Of a stretch of DNA of 64,000 nt, positions 41,870-51,101 are shown piece by piece. The stretch is from contig CAITZM010000021.1 in the NCBI GenBank assembly GCA_903896925.1, positions 1-64,000 of the forward strand, in the 5' to 3' direction. The translations under genes and the position numbers were made by a program. The notes under the pieces were generated by a model. It had not been told where the DNA came from and did no database searches. It saw only the letters and a list, made by a program, of their open reading frames with translations. Position 1 is the first letter of the stretch. The number at the start of each line of letters is the position of its first letter. Origin of the DNA: an uncultured Lentisphaerota bacterium. Its GTDB lineage: Bacteria > Verrucomicrobiota > Kiritimatiellia > CAIQIC01.

Positions 41870-43054
41870 TCAGGATTTTGACGTTGCATCGCGCTGAAAA
41901 TAGTCCACCGCGTCCGGGGGCCGGATGTTGGTGAGCTGGCCGTTGTAATGGCGCAGGTCGCGCGGCTCGTAGGGATGCGCGGCGATGGCTTCCTCGTTGA
42001 GATCGATGCCGAGGCCGGGGCCGTCGGGGATGCACAGCGTCCCGTTCTCGAAGCCGACGCGCTCGGTGCTGATCTCCCGGCGATGCGGGACATCGGCGCT
42101 CATGATCTCCAGCACGCTGAAGTTCGGCACGCAGGCGGCGAGCTGCAGGCTGGCGGCGTTGGCCACGGGGCCGCTCGGGTTGTGCGGGCAGATGGCGATA
42201 TGATTGGCCTCGGCCTGCGCCGCGATCTTCTTCACCTCCATGATGCCGCCGGTGTGGCTCACGTCCGGCTGGGCATAGTCGGCGCAGCGCAGCGTGAAGA
42301 ACCGCTGGTAGTCCCAGCGGCTGTAGAGCCGTTCGCCGGCGGCGATGGGCACGCGCGTGCGCAGCTTGACCTCGGCCAGCGCCTCGAGGTTGTCCGGCGG
42401 AATCGGCTCCTCGAACCAGTGGATGTCGAAGTCCTCCAGCGCGTGCGCGATGCGGATCGCCGTCGGCACGTTGAACCGGCCGTGGCCCTCGATCAGGATG
42501 TCCACCTCCGGCCCCACCGCGCTGACGACGGCCTCGATGCACGTGAGCGCCTCGCGCAGCCCGCGCTTGTCGATCTCCAGATAGGACGCGCCGAACGGGT
42601 CCCACTTGAGCCCGCGGAAGCCGGCCTGCACCGCCAGCCGCGCCTTCGCCGCGAACTCGTCGGGCGTCTTCGCCGGCGCGAACCAGCCGTTGGCGTAGCA
42701 CGGGACGGAATCGCGCACCTTGCCGCCGAGCAGCTGGTAGACCGGCACGCCGAGCGCCTTGCCCTTGATGTCCCAGAGCGCCATCTCGACGCCGGAGAGC
42801 GCGCTCATCAGCACCGCGCCGCCGCGCCAGTAGGCGTCGCGATAGACCTGGTGCCAGAGCGCCTCGATGTTGTGCGGGTCCTTCCCGACGAGCGAGCGTT
42901 CGAGCTCGCGCACCGCCTGCGCGACGGTCAGCTCGCGGTGCTCGAGCGTGGCTTCGCCGACGCCGTGGAGGCCGGAGTCGGTCTGGACTTTGACGAACAC
43001 CCAGTTCGTCCGGTAGGCGTGGCAGATCAAGGTGCGGATGCTGGTTATTTTCAT
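41870..43054 (-). CDS. Mandelate racemase/galactonate dehydratase-like enzyme
   Basis: A 394-aa enolase-superfamily enzyme, cytosolic. Its N-terminal capping domain starts KITSIRTL. The barrel has metal ligands at E189 (IEGHG, next to the catalytic H191), E216 (FEEP) and E241 (GER), and the catalytic His H291 in CPHNPSGP. This is the pattern of the D-galactonate dehydratase group, with the first metal-ligand Asp replaced by Glu. It dehydrates a sugar acid to a 2-keto-3-deoxy acid. ATG 43054 overlaps the stop of the MBL gene (ATGA). It is the last gene of a four-gene operon. Which aldonate is used cannot be read from the sequence. Confidence 0.94.
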   Translation of the reverse strand: MKITSIRTLICHAYRTNWVFVKVQTDSGLHGVGEATLEHRELTVAQAVRELERSLVGKDPHNIEALWHQVYRDAYWRGGAVLMSALSGVEMALWDIKGKALGVPVYQLLGGKVRDSVPCYANGWFAPAKTPDEFAAKARLAVQAGFRGLKWDPFGASYLEIDKRGLREALTCIEAVVSAVGPEVDILIEGHGRFNVPTAIRIAHALEDFDIHWFEEPIPPDNLEALAEVKLRTRVPIAAGERLYSRWDYQRFFTLRCADYAQPDVSHTGGIMEVKKIAAQAEANHIAICPHNPSGPVANAASLQLAACVPNFSVLEIMSADVPHRREISTERVGFENGTLCIPDGPGLGIDLNEEAIAAHPYEPRDLRHYNGQLTNIRPPDAVDYFQRDATSKS

Positions 43055-43818
43055 GGGGCAACCTCGTGGGGTTGGGAACGGATGGCTTTTTCCAAAAGGG
43101 TGGAGCAGTCCACGGCGCGGCCGCAGGATAGCGCGGCGGCCGGCTGGCCGAGCCGGGCACAAGCGGCGACGAACTCACCGGGGTCGGCGGTGTTCTCCGC
43201 AAACATGCCGTAGTGGGCGGGCACCGCCAGCCGCGGCCGCAACGCGGCCATGAGCTGCGCGGCCTCGGCCAGGTTCATGTTGCCGAGCTTGCCGTTGATG
43301 CAGATGCAGGCGATGTCCGGCGCCCGCGGCGCGAGTGCGAGGATCTGGCGCGACAGCTCCGGCGTATACAGCGTGTCCCCGCTGAACCAAAGCAAGGTGG
43401 CTTCGACCTGAATCTGCAGCCCGACCGCTGAGGCATCGCTGTGCCGGGCGGGCGTTGCGGTGATCGTGAGGCTGCCCAGCGTGAGCGTTGCACCGCTCGC
43501 GAGCGGCGACAGGCGCGCGGCGGCCAGCCCGGTGTGCGCGGCGTGCTTCATCACGCTGGCCGGACCGAGGAGGCGGCAGGCCGGCGCAGCGTTCATGAGG
43601 GTGACAACGGTTTCCTCGTCGAAGTGATCAAGATGGTCGTGGGTGATGAGCAGCGCGTCCGGCTTCAAGTCCGCGACCGCGCACGGCGGCGGCATCAACC
43701 GGCGCAGGCCCTGCAGGCGCTCGACGGTGTCGCTGAAATAGGGATCGATTACGAGGCGCTGGCCCGCGCCTTCCAGCAGGTAGCCCGATTGGCCCAGCCA
43801 GGTGATGAGCACGCTCAC
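43051..43818 (-). CDS. MBL-fold hydrolase, UlaG-like lactonase candidate
   Basis: A 255-aa metallo-beta-lactamase-fold protein. It has the UlaG/YtnP-like start ITWLGQSGYLLEG, the zinc motif THDHLDHFD (about residues 59-67), PARHSDASAVGL, WFSGDTLYTPE and a late His in VPAHYGMF. UlaG itself opens the lactone ring of L-ascorbate-6-phosphate. Between a sugar dehydrogenase and a sugar-acid dehydratase, this protein is well placed to open an aldonolactone; that role is an inference. It starts at GTG 43818 with GGGAGG upstream, one base after the MFS stop, and its own stop overlaps the next gene. Confidence 0.92.
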   Translation of the reverse strand: MSVLITWLGQSGYLLEGAGQRLVIDPYFSDTVERLQGLRRLMPPPCAVADLKPDALLITHDHLDHFDEETVVTLMNAAPACRLLGPASVMKHAAHTGLAAARLSPLASGATLTLGSLTITATPARHSDASAVGLQIQVEATLLWFSGDTLYTPELSRQILALAPRAPDIACICINGKLGNMNLAEAAQLMAALRPRLAVPAHYGMFAENTADPGEFVAACARLGQPAAALSCGRAVDCSTLLEKAIRSQPHEVAP

Positions 43819-43819
43819 G

Positions 43820-45118
43820 TCAGTGGCCTCCCGCTTCGGCCGGCGCCGCCGCCTCCGGGCAGTAGTCGCGCCGGAAGGTGAACAGGATGGCGGTCACGAG
43901 CGCGAGGCCGCCGAGCAGGTACGCGCCGGCGAGCGCGTTGAAGCCCAGGCCCAGGCCCTGACCGGCGGGACAGGTCTCGCGCAGATGGCCGAACAACAGC
44001 GGCGAGAGCGAGCCGACGAGGAAGGCGAGCATCGTCATGATGCCGACCGCCGAGGCGCGGTAGCGCGGCGTGATCACCTGAAAAAGCGCGGCGTGGGTGT
44101 TGGCCTCGTAGAGGCCGCGGAACAAGCCGAACCCGGCCATGAGGCTGCACGCCAGCACGAGCCCGGCGGCGCGGCCGAGCAGGAAGATCACCGGCGCGCC
44201 GAGCAGCATCGCCGACGCCATCAACTGCAGGCGGAACACGGGCCGCAGCAGCGCGAGGCGGTCGGAAAGCCAGCCGCCGCAGAGGATGCCCACCAGCGCG
44301 GCGACATGGTGGTAGAACATCGCGTAGCCGCCGGCCTGCGCGAGCGTAAGCTGGAAGCGCTCCTGCAAAAACACCGGCGCCCAGACGACGTAGGCGTTGT
44401 TGACGAACACGATCGCGGTGAAGCCCGCAGTGAGCAGCAGCGCGGTGGGCGAGCGGAACACCGCGCCGAGCGCCTCCCAGATCGGAATGCGCAACCCGGC
44501 CGCGAGCTGGGCGGCGGGCGGCGGCGCGGCGAGCATGCGCCACATCAAAACCAAACCCAGCCCGATGCCGCCGAGGCCGAAGACGTAGAACGCCGAACGC
44601 CAGCCCCAGTGGTCCGCGATATAGCCGCCGAGAAAACCGCTGACCATCACGCCGATATAGAGCGACGACTGGTGGATCGCCAGCGCCCGGGCGCGCGTCC
44701 GGACGTGATGCGCCGCGAGGAGCGGATAGGCGGCCGGCGCGTAGAACGACTCGCCGCCCGCCGTCGCCACGCTGCGGAAAATGATGAGCCCCGCCAGCCC
44801 GCCGGTCAGGCCCGTACACATCGTGGCCACGCTCCAGAACAGGAGGCTGCCGATGATGATGCGCTTCCGGTCCCACAGGTCGCCGAGGTAGCCGGCCACC
44901 GGCATCATCACCGCGAGCGTGGCGAACAGCACCGTGGCGACCAGCCCGAGCTGGCTGTCGGAGAGGCCGAGGTCGCCCTTGATGGCGGAGAGCACGACGC
45001 CATAAATCGCGCGGTCGCCCTGGTGGAAAAAGAAGGCGCAGAACAGCAGCGCGAGCAGCTCCCACTTGTAGCGCGGGCGCGGTGCGACAACCGGAAGCTG
45101 GCTGGAAAATTCGCTCAC
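43820..45118 (-). CDS. MFS transporter, probable sugar or sugar-acid importer
   Basis: A 432-aa membrane protein with about 12 helices. The loop 2-3 signature appears as GYLGDLWDRKRI (near residue 78), and WGWRSAFYVFGLGG marks helix 5-6, as in the anion:cation symporter/hexuronate group of the major facilitator superfamily. GTG 45118 overlaps the stop of the SDR gene (GTGA), so translation is coupled. Its place between a dehydrogenase, a lactonase candidate and a dehydratase points to uptake of the pathway's sugar or uronate through the inner membrane. Substrate unknown. Confidence 0.95.
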   Translation of the reverse strand: MSEFSSQLPVVAPRPRYKWELLALLFCAFFFHQGDRAIYGVVLSAIKGDLGLSDSQLGLVATVLFATLAVMMPVAGYLGDLWDRKRIIIGSLLFWSVATMCTGLTGGLAGLIIFRSVATAGGESFYAPAAYPLLAAHHVRTRARALAIHQSSLYIGVMVSGFLGGYIADHWGWRSAFYVFGLGGIGLGLVLMWRMLAAPPPAAQLAAGLRIPIWEALGAVFRSPTALLLTAGFTAIVFVNNAYVVWAPVFLQERFQLTLAQAGGYAMFYHHVAALVGILCGGWLSDRLALLRPVFRLQLMASAMLLGAPVIFLLGRAAGLVLACSLMAGFGLFRGLYEANTHAALFQVITPRYRASAVGIMTMLAFLVGSLSPLLFGHLRETCPAGQGLGLGFNALAGAYLLGGLALVTAILFTFRRDYCPEAAAPAEAGGH

Positions 45119-45888
45119 ACGTCGATGTCCGGGGGCATGTGCTGGGCGGAGCAGCCGCCATCCACGACCAGCCGCACGCCCGTGATGTTCGCCGCCTCGC
45201 TGGAGGCCAGAAACAGCACCGCCTTGGCGATGTCGTCCGCCGTGGCCTCGCGGCCCAGGGGGATGTTGGCCCGCCGCCGCTGCACGTGCGCCGGCGCCAG
45301 CTGCGCCCAGCGGTCGGTGTGGATGTAGCCGGGGGCGACGGAGTTGACGCGGATGCCGTGCGCCGCGAGGTCCACCGCCATCGAGAGCGTCAGCGCATCA
45401 ATGCCGCCCTTGCTCGCCTCGTAGGCCGTCCGCTTGTGGATGGCGCGCGTGGAGACGTTCGAGCCCAGGTTGACGATCGCGCCGCCGCCGCCGCGGCACA
45501 TCAGGCGCGCGGCCTGCTGCGAGACGTGGAAGGTGCCGATCAGGTTCACCCGCACCACCGCCTCGAAGAATTCCAGCTGGGTGTCGAGAAAGTCGGGGCC
45601 GACCCCAAGATGTGCCGCGTTGTTCACCAGCACGTCCAGCCGCTTCGCCCGGGCCGCGAGCTGCCCGAACAGCGCCTCCACCTCGGCTGCGACGCCGATA
45701 TCGCCGGGCACCCCGAATACTTTCTTCCAGCCGCGCCGCTTCAGCTGCGCCACCGCGGCGGCGACCGCCGGGGCGGCTTTGTCGTTGAGGAAAACGGTGG
45801 CGCCTTCCGCGGCGAACGCCGCCGCAATGCCCAACCCGGTGTTCTGGCCCGCGCCGGTGACGAGGACGACCTTTTTACTGAAGCGCAT
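45115..45888 (-). CDS. SDR family sugar dehydrogenase candidate
   Basis: A 257-aa short-chain dehydrogenase. The NAD(P)-binding motif is VTGAGQNTGLG (about residues 10-20), and the NNAA strand motif follows near 87. The catalytic Ser is in NLGSNVS, and Y-x-x-x-K appears as YEASK (near 155). PGYIHTD and GVRLVVDGGCS complete the family pattern. ATG 45888 has GGAG 8 bases upstream; the longer frame has none. It is the first gene of the operon and would oxidise a sugar to its lactone in the pathway proposed here. The operon is divergent from the regulator gene across a 107-bp gap. Confidence 0.94.
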   Translation of the reverse strand: MRFSKKVVLVTGAGQNTGLGIAAAFAAEGATVFLNDKAAPAVAAAVAQLKRRGWKKVFGVPGDIGVAAEVEALFGQLAARAKRLDVLVNNAAHLGVGPDFLDTQLEFFEAVVRVNLIGTFHVSQQAARLMCRGGGGAIVNLGSNVSTRAIHKRTAYEASKGGIDALTLSMAVDLAAHGIRVNSVAPGYIHTDRWAQLAPAHVQRRRANIPLGREATADDIAKAVLFLASSEAANITGVRLVVDGGCSAQHMPPDIDV

Positions 45889-45995
45889 GTTGGTTGCTCC
45901 ACGATTTCGGGAGCCAGCGTACGGCACATCCGCACGGGCGGCAATTGCCTTATTTCGTCATTGTAATCCCATTTTTAGACACGTAGCCTCCGCGC
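45889..45995. promoter_or_regulatory. Divergent control region of the sugar-acid operon
   Basis: The gap between the SDR operon (minus) and the XylR-type gene (plus). It contains the only clearly AT-rich stretch nearby (about 45941-45980), including TACAAT on the minus strand at 45960-45965 as a possible -10 box; no good -35 partner is visible on either strand. The operator of the regulator is expected here, but no convincing inverted repeat was found. Confidence 0.45.
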
Positions 45996-47135
45996 ATGGC
46001 CACCCCTCCCGACCGGGGCCGCTCCATCGCGGTGTGCATCGACACCCGCGACGGGGCCGGCCGCAACCGCCTGCACGGCGTCGCGCAATACGTGCGCCGC
46101 CACGGCTGGAGCATGATGCTCGTGCGGCAGGGCGGCCCGGCGGCCGCGCAGGAGGTGGCCCGCCTGGCGCCCGACGGGATCATCACCTACATCGCCGACC
46201 GCTGGCTGGTCCGCGTGGCGCGCCGCCTGCACATCCCGCTGGTGGACACCGCGCTCGGCGAGCTGGCGGTCGCCCTGACCGTCAGCGTGGATAACGACGC
46301 CATCGGCCGGCTCGCGGCGGAGCATCTGGCGCAGGCCGGGCTCCGGCATTTCGGCTACTGCGGCGTCACGGGGCGGACCGCCTCGGAGGCGCGCCGGGCG
46401 AGCTTTGCGGCGGCGCTGCCGGACGTTGCGCTGCTGTCCTTCGCCGAGCCCGTCGGCGAGGGGGAAGCCGACCTGGACCCGCTGCTGCGGTGGCTGAAGA
46501 AATTGCCCAAGCCCGTCGGGTTGCTGGTGTTCGATGACAAGCTGGGCGAGCGCGTCCTGGCCGCCTGCCGCTGGGCGCAGCTCGCCGTCCCGCAGCAGGT
46601 GGCGGTGCTCGGTATCGGCGACGACGAACTCATGTGCGAGGTGAGCCGGCCCACCCTGTCCAGCGTGCGCCTCCCCACCCCGCGCCTCGGCTTCGAGGCC
46701 ACCCAGCTGCTGGCCGCCGCGATGACGGACAGGAAAATCCGCACGCCGCACCTCAAGCTCCCTCCGATCGGCGTCGTCACCCGCGGCTCGACGGACACGG
46801 TGGCCGTGGAGGATGAGCTGGTGCAGGCCGCCGTGCACTTTATCCGCGCCGAGGCGGGGAAGCTCATCGGCTCAGAACAGGTCGCCCTGGGGGTCAACGT
46901 CTCGCGGCGCACCCTGGACCGCCGCTTCGAGCGGGCCTTGGGCCGGACCGTGCGGGAGGAGCTCGGCCGCGTGCGGATGCAGACGGCGCGCCGCCTGCTC
47001 GGCGACGCCGCCCTCACCATCGCCGCCATCTCCCGCAGTTGCGGCTACGGCACCCCCGCCTCCTTCAGCCGCGCCTTCCACCAGCACGCCGGCCGCTGGC
47101 CCTCCGAGTACCGGGCCGAGATCCGCATCGTTTGA
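45996..47135 (+). CDS. XylR-type AraC family regulator
   Basis: A 379-aa protein. Residues 1-260 form a LacI/periplasmic-binding-like sugar-sensing domain (DGIITYIADRW, VSVDNDAIGRLAAEHLAQAGLRHFGYCG, PVGLLVFDDKLGERVL, GDDELMCEVSRPTLSSV). Residues 275-379 are an AraC-type DNA-binding domain with two helix-turn-helix units (NVSRRTLDRRFERALG; TIAAISRSCGYGTPASFSRAFHQHAG). This is the domain order and length of E. coli XylR. It most likely senses the sugar handled by the divergent SDR-MFS-MBL-dehydratase operon and activates it. The ligand need not be xylose. No obvious ribosome-binding site precedes ATG 45996. Confidence 0.95.
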   Translation: MATPPDRGRSIAVCIDTRDGAGRNRLHGVAQYVRRHGWSMMLVRQGGPAAAQEVARLAPDGIITYIADRWLVRVARRLHIPLVDTALGELAVALTVSVDNDAIGRLAAEHLAQAGLRHFGYCGVTGRTASEARRASFAAALPDVALLSFAEPVGEGEADLDPLLRWLKKLPKPVGLLVFDDKLGERVLAACRWAQLAVPQQVAVLGIGDDELMCEVSRPTLSSVRLPTPRLGFEATQLLAAAMTDRKIRTPHLKLPPIGVVTRGSTDTVAVEDELVQAAVHFIRAEAGKLIGSEQVALGVNVSRRTLDRRFERALGRTVREELGRVRMQTARRLLGDAALTIAAISRSCGYGTPASFSRAFHQHAGRWPSEYRAEIRIV

Positions 47136-47179
47136 ACCGCGCGCCACAACCAAACCGCCCCACGCCCGCCACACAGCAA

Positions 47180-47207
47180 CATTCCGGACTTCGTGAAGTC
47201 CGGAATG
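47180..47207. terminator. Perfect 13-bp hairpin between converging genes
   Basis: CATTCCGGACTTC (47180-47192), a GT loop and GAAGTCCGGAATG (47195-47207) form a perfect stem. It lies 45 bp after the regulator gene and 42 bp beyond the end of the converging 47250-51101 gene, the position of a bidirectional terminator. The T-tract is weak (CTTTCC), so termination may be factor-assisted. Confidence 0.6.
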
Positions 47208-47249
47208 CTTTCCGGGAGAGTCATCTTCATGGGTTGATTCCCCAGAGTT

Positions 47250-50200
47250 TCATTTTCGTGTCGTCAAGGCTTGGAAAACGGCACGGGGCGGTTCGGGAGG
47301 AACGCCGGGGTTCGTCCATTCACAAACTTCGAGGGTGTGGCGGCCGGCGGTGACGCCGAGGGCGTGCGCGAAGCGGGGTTTTGGTCGGATATCCTGGTCC
47401 GGGGCGGTGTCGGGGATGCCGCTCAGGTGGCGCAGGCCGTCGAGACGGTACATCGCCTTGGTGAGCTGCGGCGGCAGACTGGTGACGAGCGTGCGGGTCT
47501 CGCCTTCGACGCTGCCGGTAACATTGCTGGCGGTAAAGGTCAGATCGAACGGGCCGCAGCCGCGCACGGCGACAGAGCCGGCGGTGATGCAGGCGTAGGT
47601 GGAATCGGCGACGACAATACGCGTCGCGTCTTTCGCGATGAACACCCGGGCGCGGCGGGCGTTGAGCGAGACGTTGCCGTCGGCATGTTGAACCGGCGCG
47701 TCCCCGGTGACGAGATACTCGGTCGCATCATCGCGGACCGCTTTACGAATTCCCGGCGCGAGTTCGCTATGGCCGACGAGCGCGGGCGCTGACGCAATAC
47801 CGAAGCGCGGCGGGGCGATGTGTTCGATGCCGGCGGCATGGCGGGCGAGCGCTCTTTCCACCGGGGTTTCACTTTCGATGCCGGCGCCGCGGCACGCAAC
47901 GCGTCCCGCGCCGGCGAGCAGGGCGACGACGGTCCCGCTGGGCTTCGCGCGGACGGCTCCAACGCACGCGGTGAACTCGATGCCGTCCTGATTGAAGCTC
48001 AACGGCACGGTCGAGAGGAAGACGTGGTCGGTGCTTTCGCCAGTCTCGACTTTCAACGCGCCCGCAGCGAGCCGGGTGACGACCGGAGCTTTCTCTCCGG
48101 GGCTCCGCGGATAGATCACGTAGAAGAATTCGCCGCCCGGCGGACCGGGGATACGGAGCAGGACGTGCTGCTCCCAGAACTCCGTGTCACGAATCTCGCG
48201 CGACATGGCGCCCACCGGTGCGCCGTTTTTCCGGATCCAGAACTCTGGCAAACGTTCTCCGTCGTGCCAGAGCTTCCCGAAGTCGCCGATGGCCCAGAAC
48301 CGGTGGCCGATCTCGGCGGGTTCGTCCTCGGCGAGCTCGAGCTTGCCGGGATCGCCGTCGGCGAAGATCAGGTCGAGCGAGTTCGATGTGGCCGTACGCG
48401 CCTGAAGCGTCCGCCCGTCCACGCGAATCCAGTCCTTGCGGCCGATGAGATTCATATTCCACCACTGGGGCAACCGGCCCGGGCCGCTCACGGTGTCGCG
48501 CACGACAAAGTAGTTGGGACTTTTCCCGGTGCTGCCCTTCATGAAAACGATCTGCCGGTCGTGCGTGAACGGGCCGTTCGCGTCCTTGTACCCTTCGGGA
48601 TAGCCGGTGCTGGCGTGCGCGTAGTCCGCGTTCGGGCCGAACGCGGCGGCGAGAATATTCGCGTCGGGCCAGGCGAAGAGTTCCTTGTTGTCGGGCTGGC
48701 CGAACCGGACACAGTTGTCGTGCAGCCACGCAAAGCCGGGCACGCCTTCTTTGCCTAGGCGGTTCACGCCGTAGTACTGATAAGGCTGGCCGGGGATGGC
48801 AACCGCGCCCTTGCTGTAAAGCGTCAGGCTCGCCTGGTTGGCGATATGGTGGCTCCATGAGTAACCGGAGTGGAACATCATGAACGTCTCGTCCGGTCCC
48901 TGATGTGCGCGAAACATTACGCCGTAGCCGGGAAAGATGCGGCTTTCCAGCTTAGGTTCGACGGGCACGAGTCCCGGCCGGCCGAGCCACGGATTGACGG
49001 TGTGCGCGCCCGCGCCAGCCGCCGGGCTTTCCTGCATCTCACGCGGGTCGAGACGATGCTCCGCGCCACCCGCCTGCCACGCCCAGAGGATGTTCGCGGC
49101 CAGCTTCGCATCCGTTTCCGAGAGCAGACCGCTGCCTTCGAAGAAGTCATAGGTGGATCGCGGCGAACTGTTGCCCTCGCCGGGCAGGATGCGCATCCGG
49201 TAGCGCGGGTCCACCGGCGAAACGCAATTCAGCATGTAGTCGTAGAAGCCGTGCGCATAGCCGGCGAGGCGCTCACGGTTGGGCGCATTCATCGCGTAGA
49301 GACCGAACAGCCCGCGCTTGAGGTTGTTGAATCCGTGCAGGCCATACTCGCCGTACTCGAACCACGCGCCGCCGGGTGCGCTGTTCCGGCCGATGCCATA
49401 CTCCAGCCACGCCGCGGCCCACGCTTTCCATGCCGCGTGCAGGGGATGATCGGGCAGCAGCGCGACGTACGCCGGCAGTGCGCCATACGCGCCGAGCGGC
49501 ATGTTCGGATTGCCCATGTGCGTGCCCGCGTGCCAGGCCATGATGTCCGGCTCGAACGTCAGGTAGGCCAGCAGCGCCATGCGGGCGCGGATTTCGCGGC
49601 GGTCCTCGGCACTCAAGCCGGGCCACGCCAGCAGATTGTCCGCCAGCACGAGATAATTGATGCCGCCCTGTCCATGGCCGGGATTGGACGTGCGGACGAT
49701 GTAATCGAAATGATCGCGCCACTGCTTCTTCAGCAACGCGAGCGCTGCCTGCGCGTCCGCGTCGGATTTGGAGAGCGCGTAGATGTGCCGCAGTTCGTCG
49801 CGCAGCGGCGACTCCTCGGCCGCCGCGCGAAACGCCGCCACGGTCTGCACATCGTGAAACACCCGCGGATAGCTCGCCTTCGCGTCGGGCCATTCGAGCA
49901 CGTAGTCCTTGTAGGTATCCAGCGACGGGCAGCCGTACCACAGGCGCGCCGAACCGAACGGGCCGCACTCGCCACTGTTGCCGATCGAGAAGCCGCTTCG
50001 CGCGGGCGGGGCCAGCATCAGCCCCCACTCGCGCCGCCCGTAGGTCGCCGGCAGCGATGGATCGTGCTGGCCGGTGGAGAACGGCGACGAATCCGACGTG
50101 ACCTCCACCGCCCACTGCGCATTGCGCACGCCGACCGGCAGGTGCAACGCGATCGCGCCGCGCCCGTCGCTGTGAATCTCGAGCGCGTTGAACCGCCGCC

Positions 50201-51101
50201 AGTGGCCCTTCGCCAGCGGGATCAGCCCTGCCCACTGACTGCCGTCGCGGCGCGAGAGTCCGAAGTACGTCTTCGGCCCCCACGCATTGTCCGGGTTGAT
50301 CGCCCACGCGCTGGTGAGCGGCGACGGCGTCGCGCCGAGTTCGCCCAGCGGAAGCGTGCGACCGGTGTCCGGCGTACCGTTGCGCGTCACGCTCGCAAAC
50401 TCGACCTGCTCCGGCTGCCAACCTTCCGAAAGTTTCAGTGCCCACGTCCCCAAATGTCCCTTCACGCCGAGATCATAGTCCTCGACCACCCGCACGAACG
50501 GCACGCGTTCCGTCACGCGAACCCGCGCGCGATAGAAACCGCCGCCGATGAATTCCACATCGTAGGCGACCTCGGCGAAAACCGGACCGCGCGCAAGGAC
50601 GCGCGTCCGAAACGTCTTCACCGGCCTGTCGAACTTCATCCCGCCCCCGCCGCACCACGGCCTCGCGCCGGAGCGAAACGCCAGCATGGGCGGCGGCAGC
50701 TTCTCCACAACCTTGTCCGTTTCTCCCGGCACGCGCACGGCCAGCAGATCGTTCGCGAGCACCAGCGCGTCGCCCTCGGCCGACACGCGCACACCCGCCG
50801 GGGCCAGTTCGCCTGCGCCATCCTCGTGCAGCGTGTACGACACCGTCTGACCCGCCGGCAATTCCGCGACGAAACTCAACGTATTCGAGGCCACCTGAAA
50901 CGCGACCGGCTTCCCCTCCGGCCCGAACAGCCGCACCCGCTGCGGGTCGCCCTCGAACGCGTACTGCACCAGGTCCGGCAGAAACCCGCGCCCCGTCCAG
51001 TCCTTCAACTGCACCGTCCGCGCCGCCACCGTCTCGCATGATTCCAAGGCCAGACAAGCTATCGAGCTCCTCATAATGATGTGGGCGAGGATCGTCTTCA
51101 T
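47250..51101 (-). CDS. Large heparinase II/III-like protein
   Basis: A 1283-aa protein. An N-terminal beta region (about 25-400) is followed by a helical (alpha/alpha) toroid (about 410-720: HAGTHMGNPNMPLGAYGALPAYVALLPDHP, YGLHGFNNLKRG, ILPGEGNSSPRSTYDFFEGSG). A C-terminal beta-sandwich holds MMFHSGYSWSHHIANQASLTLYSKG, the pattern of the heparinase II/III-like domain of polysaccharide lyases. It probably cleaves a uronic-acid glycan; the lyase residues are not assigned. The N-terminus (IACLALESCETVAA) is a weak signal peptide. Its last residues (AVFQALTTRK) come from a half palindrome of the dispersed family. ATG 51101 overlaps the stop of the NTF2-like gene. Confidence 0.85.
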   Translation of the reverse strand: MKTILAHIIMRSSIACLALESCETVAARTVQLKDWTGRGFLPDLVQYAFEGDPQRVRLFGPEGKPVAFQVASNTLSFVAELPAGQTVSYTLHEDGAGELAPAGVRVSAEGDALVLANDLLAVRVPGETDKVVEKLPPPMLAFRSGARPWCGGGGMKFDRPVKTFRTRVLARGPVFAEVAYDVEFIGGGFYRARVRVTERVPFVRVVEDYDLGVKGHLGTWALKLSEGWQPEQVEFASVTRNGTPDTGRTLPLGELGATPSPLTSAWAINPDNAWGPKTYFGLSRRDGSQWAGLIPLAKGHWRRFNALEIHSDGRGAIALHLPVGVRNAQWAVEVTSDSSPFSTGQHDPSLPATYGRREWGLMLAPPARSGFSIGNSGECGPFGSARLWYGCPSLDTYKDYVLEWPDAKASYPRVFHDVQTVAAFRAAAEESPLRDELRHIYALSKSDADAQAALALLKKQWRDHFDYIVRTSNPGHGQGGINYLVLADNLLAWPGLSAEDRREIRARMALLAYLTFEPDIMAWHAGTHMGNPNMPLGAYGALPAYVALLPDHPLHAAWKAWAAAWLEYGIGRNSAPGGAWFEYGEYGLHGFNNLKRGLFGLYAMNAPNRERLAGYAHGFYDYMLNCVSPVDPRYRMRILPGEGNSSPRSTYDFFEGSGLLSETDAKLAANILWAWQAGGAEHRLDPREMQESPAAGAGAHTVNPWLGRPGLVPVEPKLESRIFPGYGVMFRAHQGPDETFMMFHSGYSWSHHIANQASLTLYSKGAVAIPGQPYQYYGVNRLGKEGVPGFAWLHDNCVRFGQPDNKELFAWPDANILAAAFGPNADYAHASTGYPEGYKDANGPFTHDRQIVFMKGSTGKSPNYFVVRDTVSGPGRLPQWWNMNLIGRKDWIRVDGRTLQARTATSNSLDLIFADGDPGKLELAEDEPAEIGHRFWAIGDFGKLWHDGERLPEFWIRKNGAPVGAMSREIRDTEFWEQHVLLRIPGPPGGEFFYVIYPRSPGEKAPVVTRLAAGALKVETGESTDHVFLSTVPLSFNQDGIEFTACVGAVRAKPSGTVVALLAGAGRVACRGAGIESETPVERALARHAAGIEHIAPPRFGIASAPALVGHSELAPGIRKAVRDDATEYLVTGDAPVQHADGNVSLNARRARVFIAKDATRIVVADSTYACITAGSVAVRGCGPFDLTFTASNVTGSVEGETRTLVTSLPPQLTKAMYRLDGLRHLSGIPDTAPDQDIRPKPRFAHALGVTAGRHTLEVCEWTNPGVPPEPPRAVFQALTTRK
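47264..47278. repeat. Half palindrome at a gene end
   Basis: TCAAGGCTTGGAAAA, a one-sided copy of the TTTTCCAAGGCTTGGAAAA family. It encodes VFQAL near the C-terminus of the heparinase-like protein, so the stop codon lies just beyond the repeat. The gene end may have been altered by repeat insertion. Confidence 0.65.
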
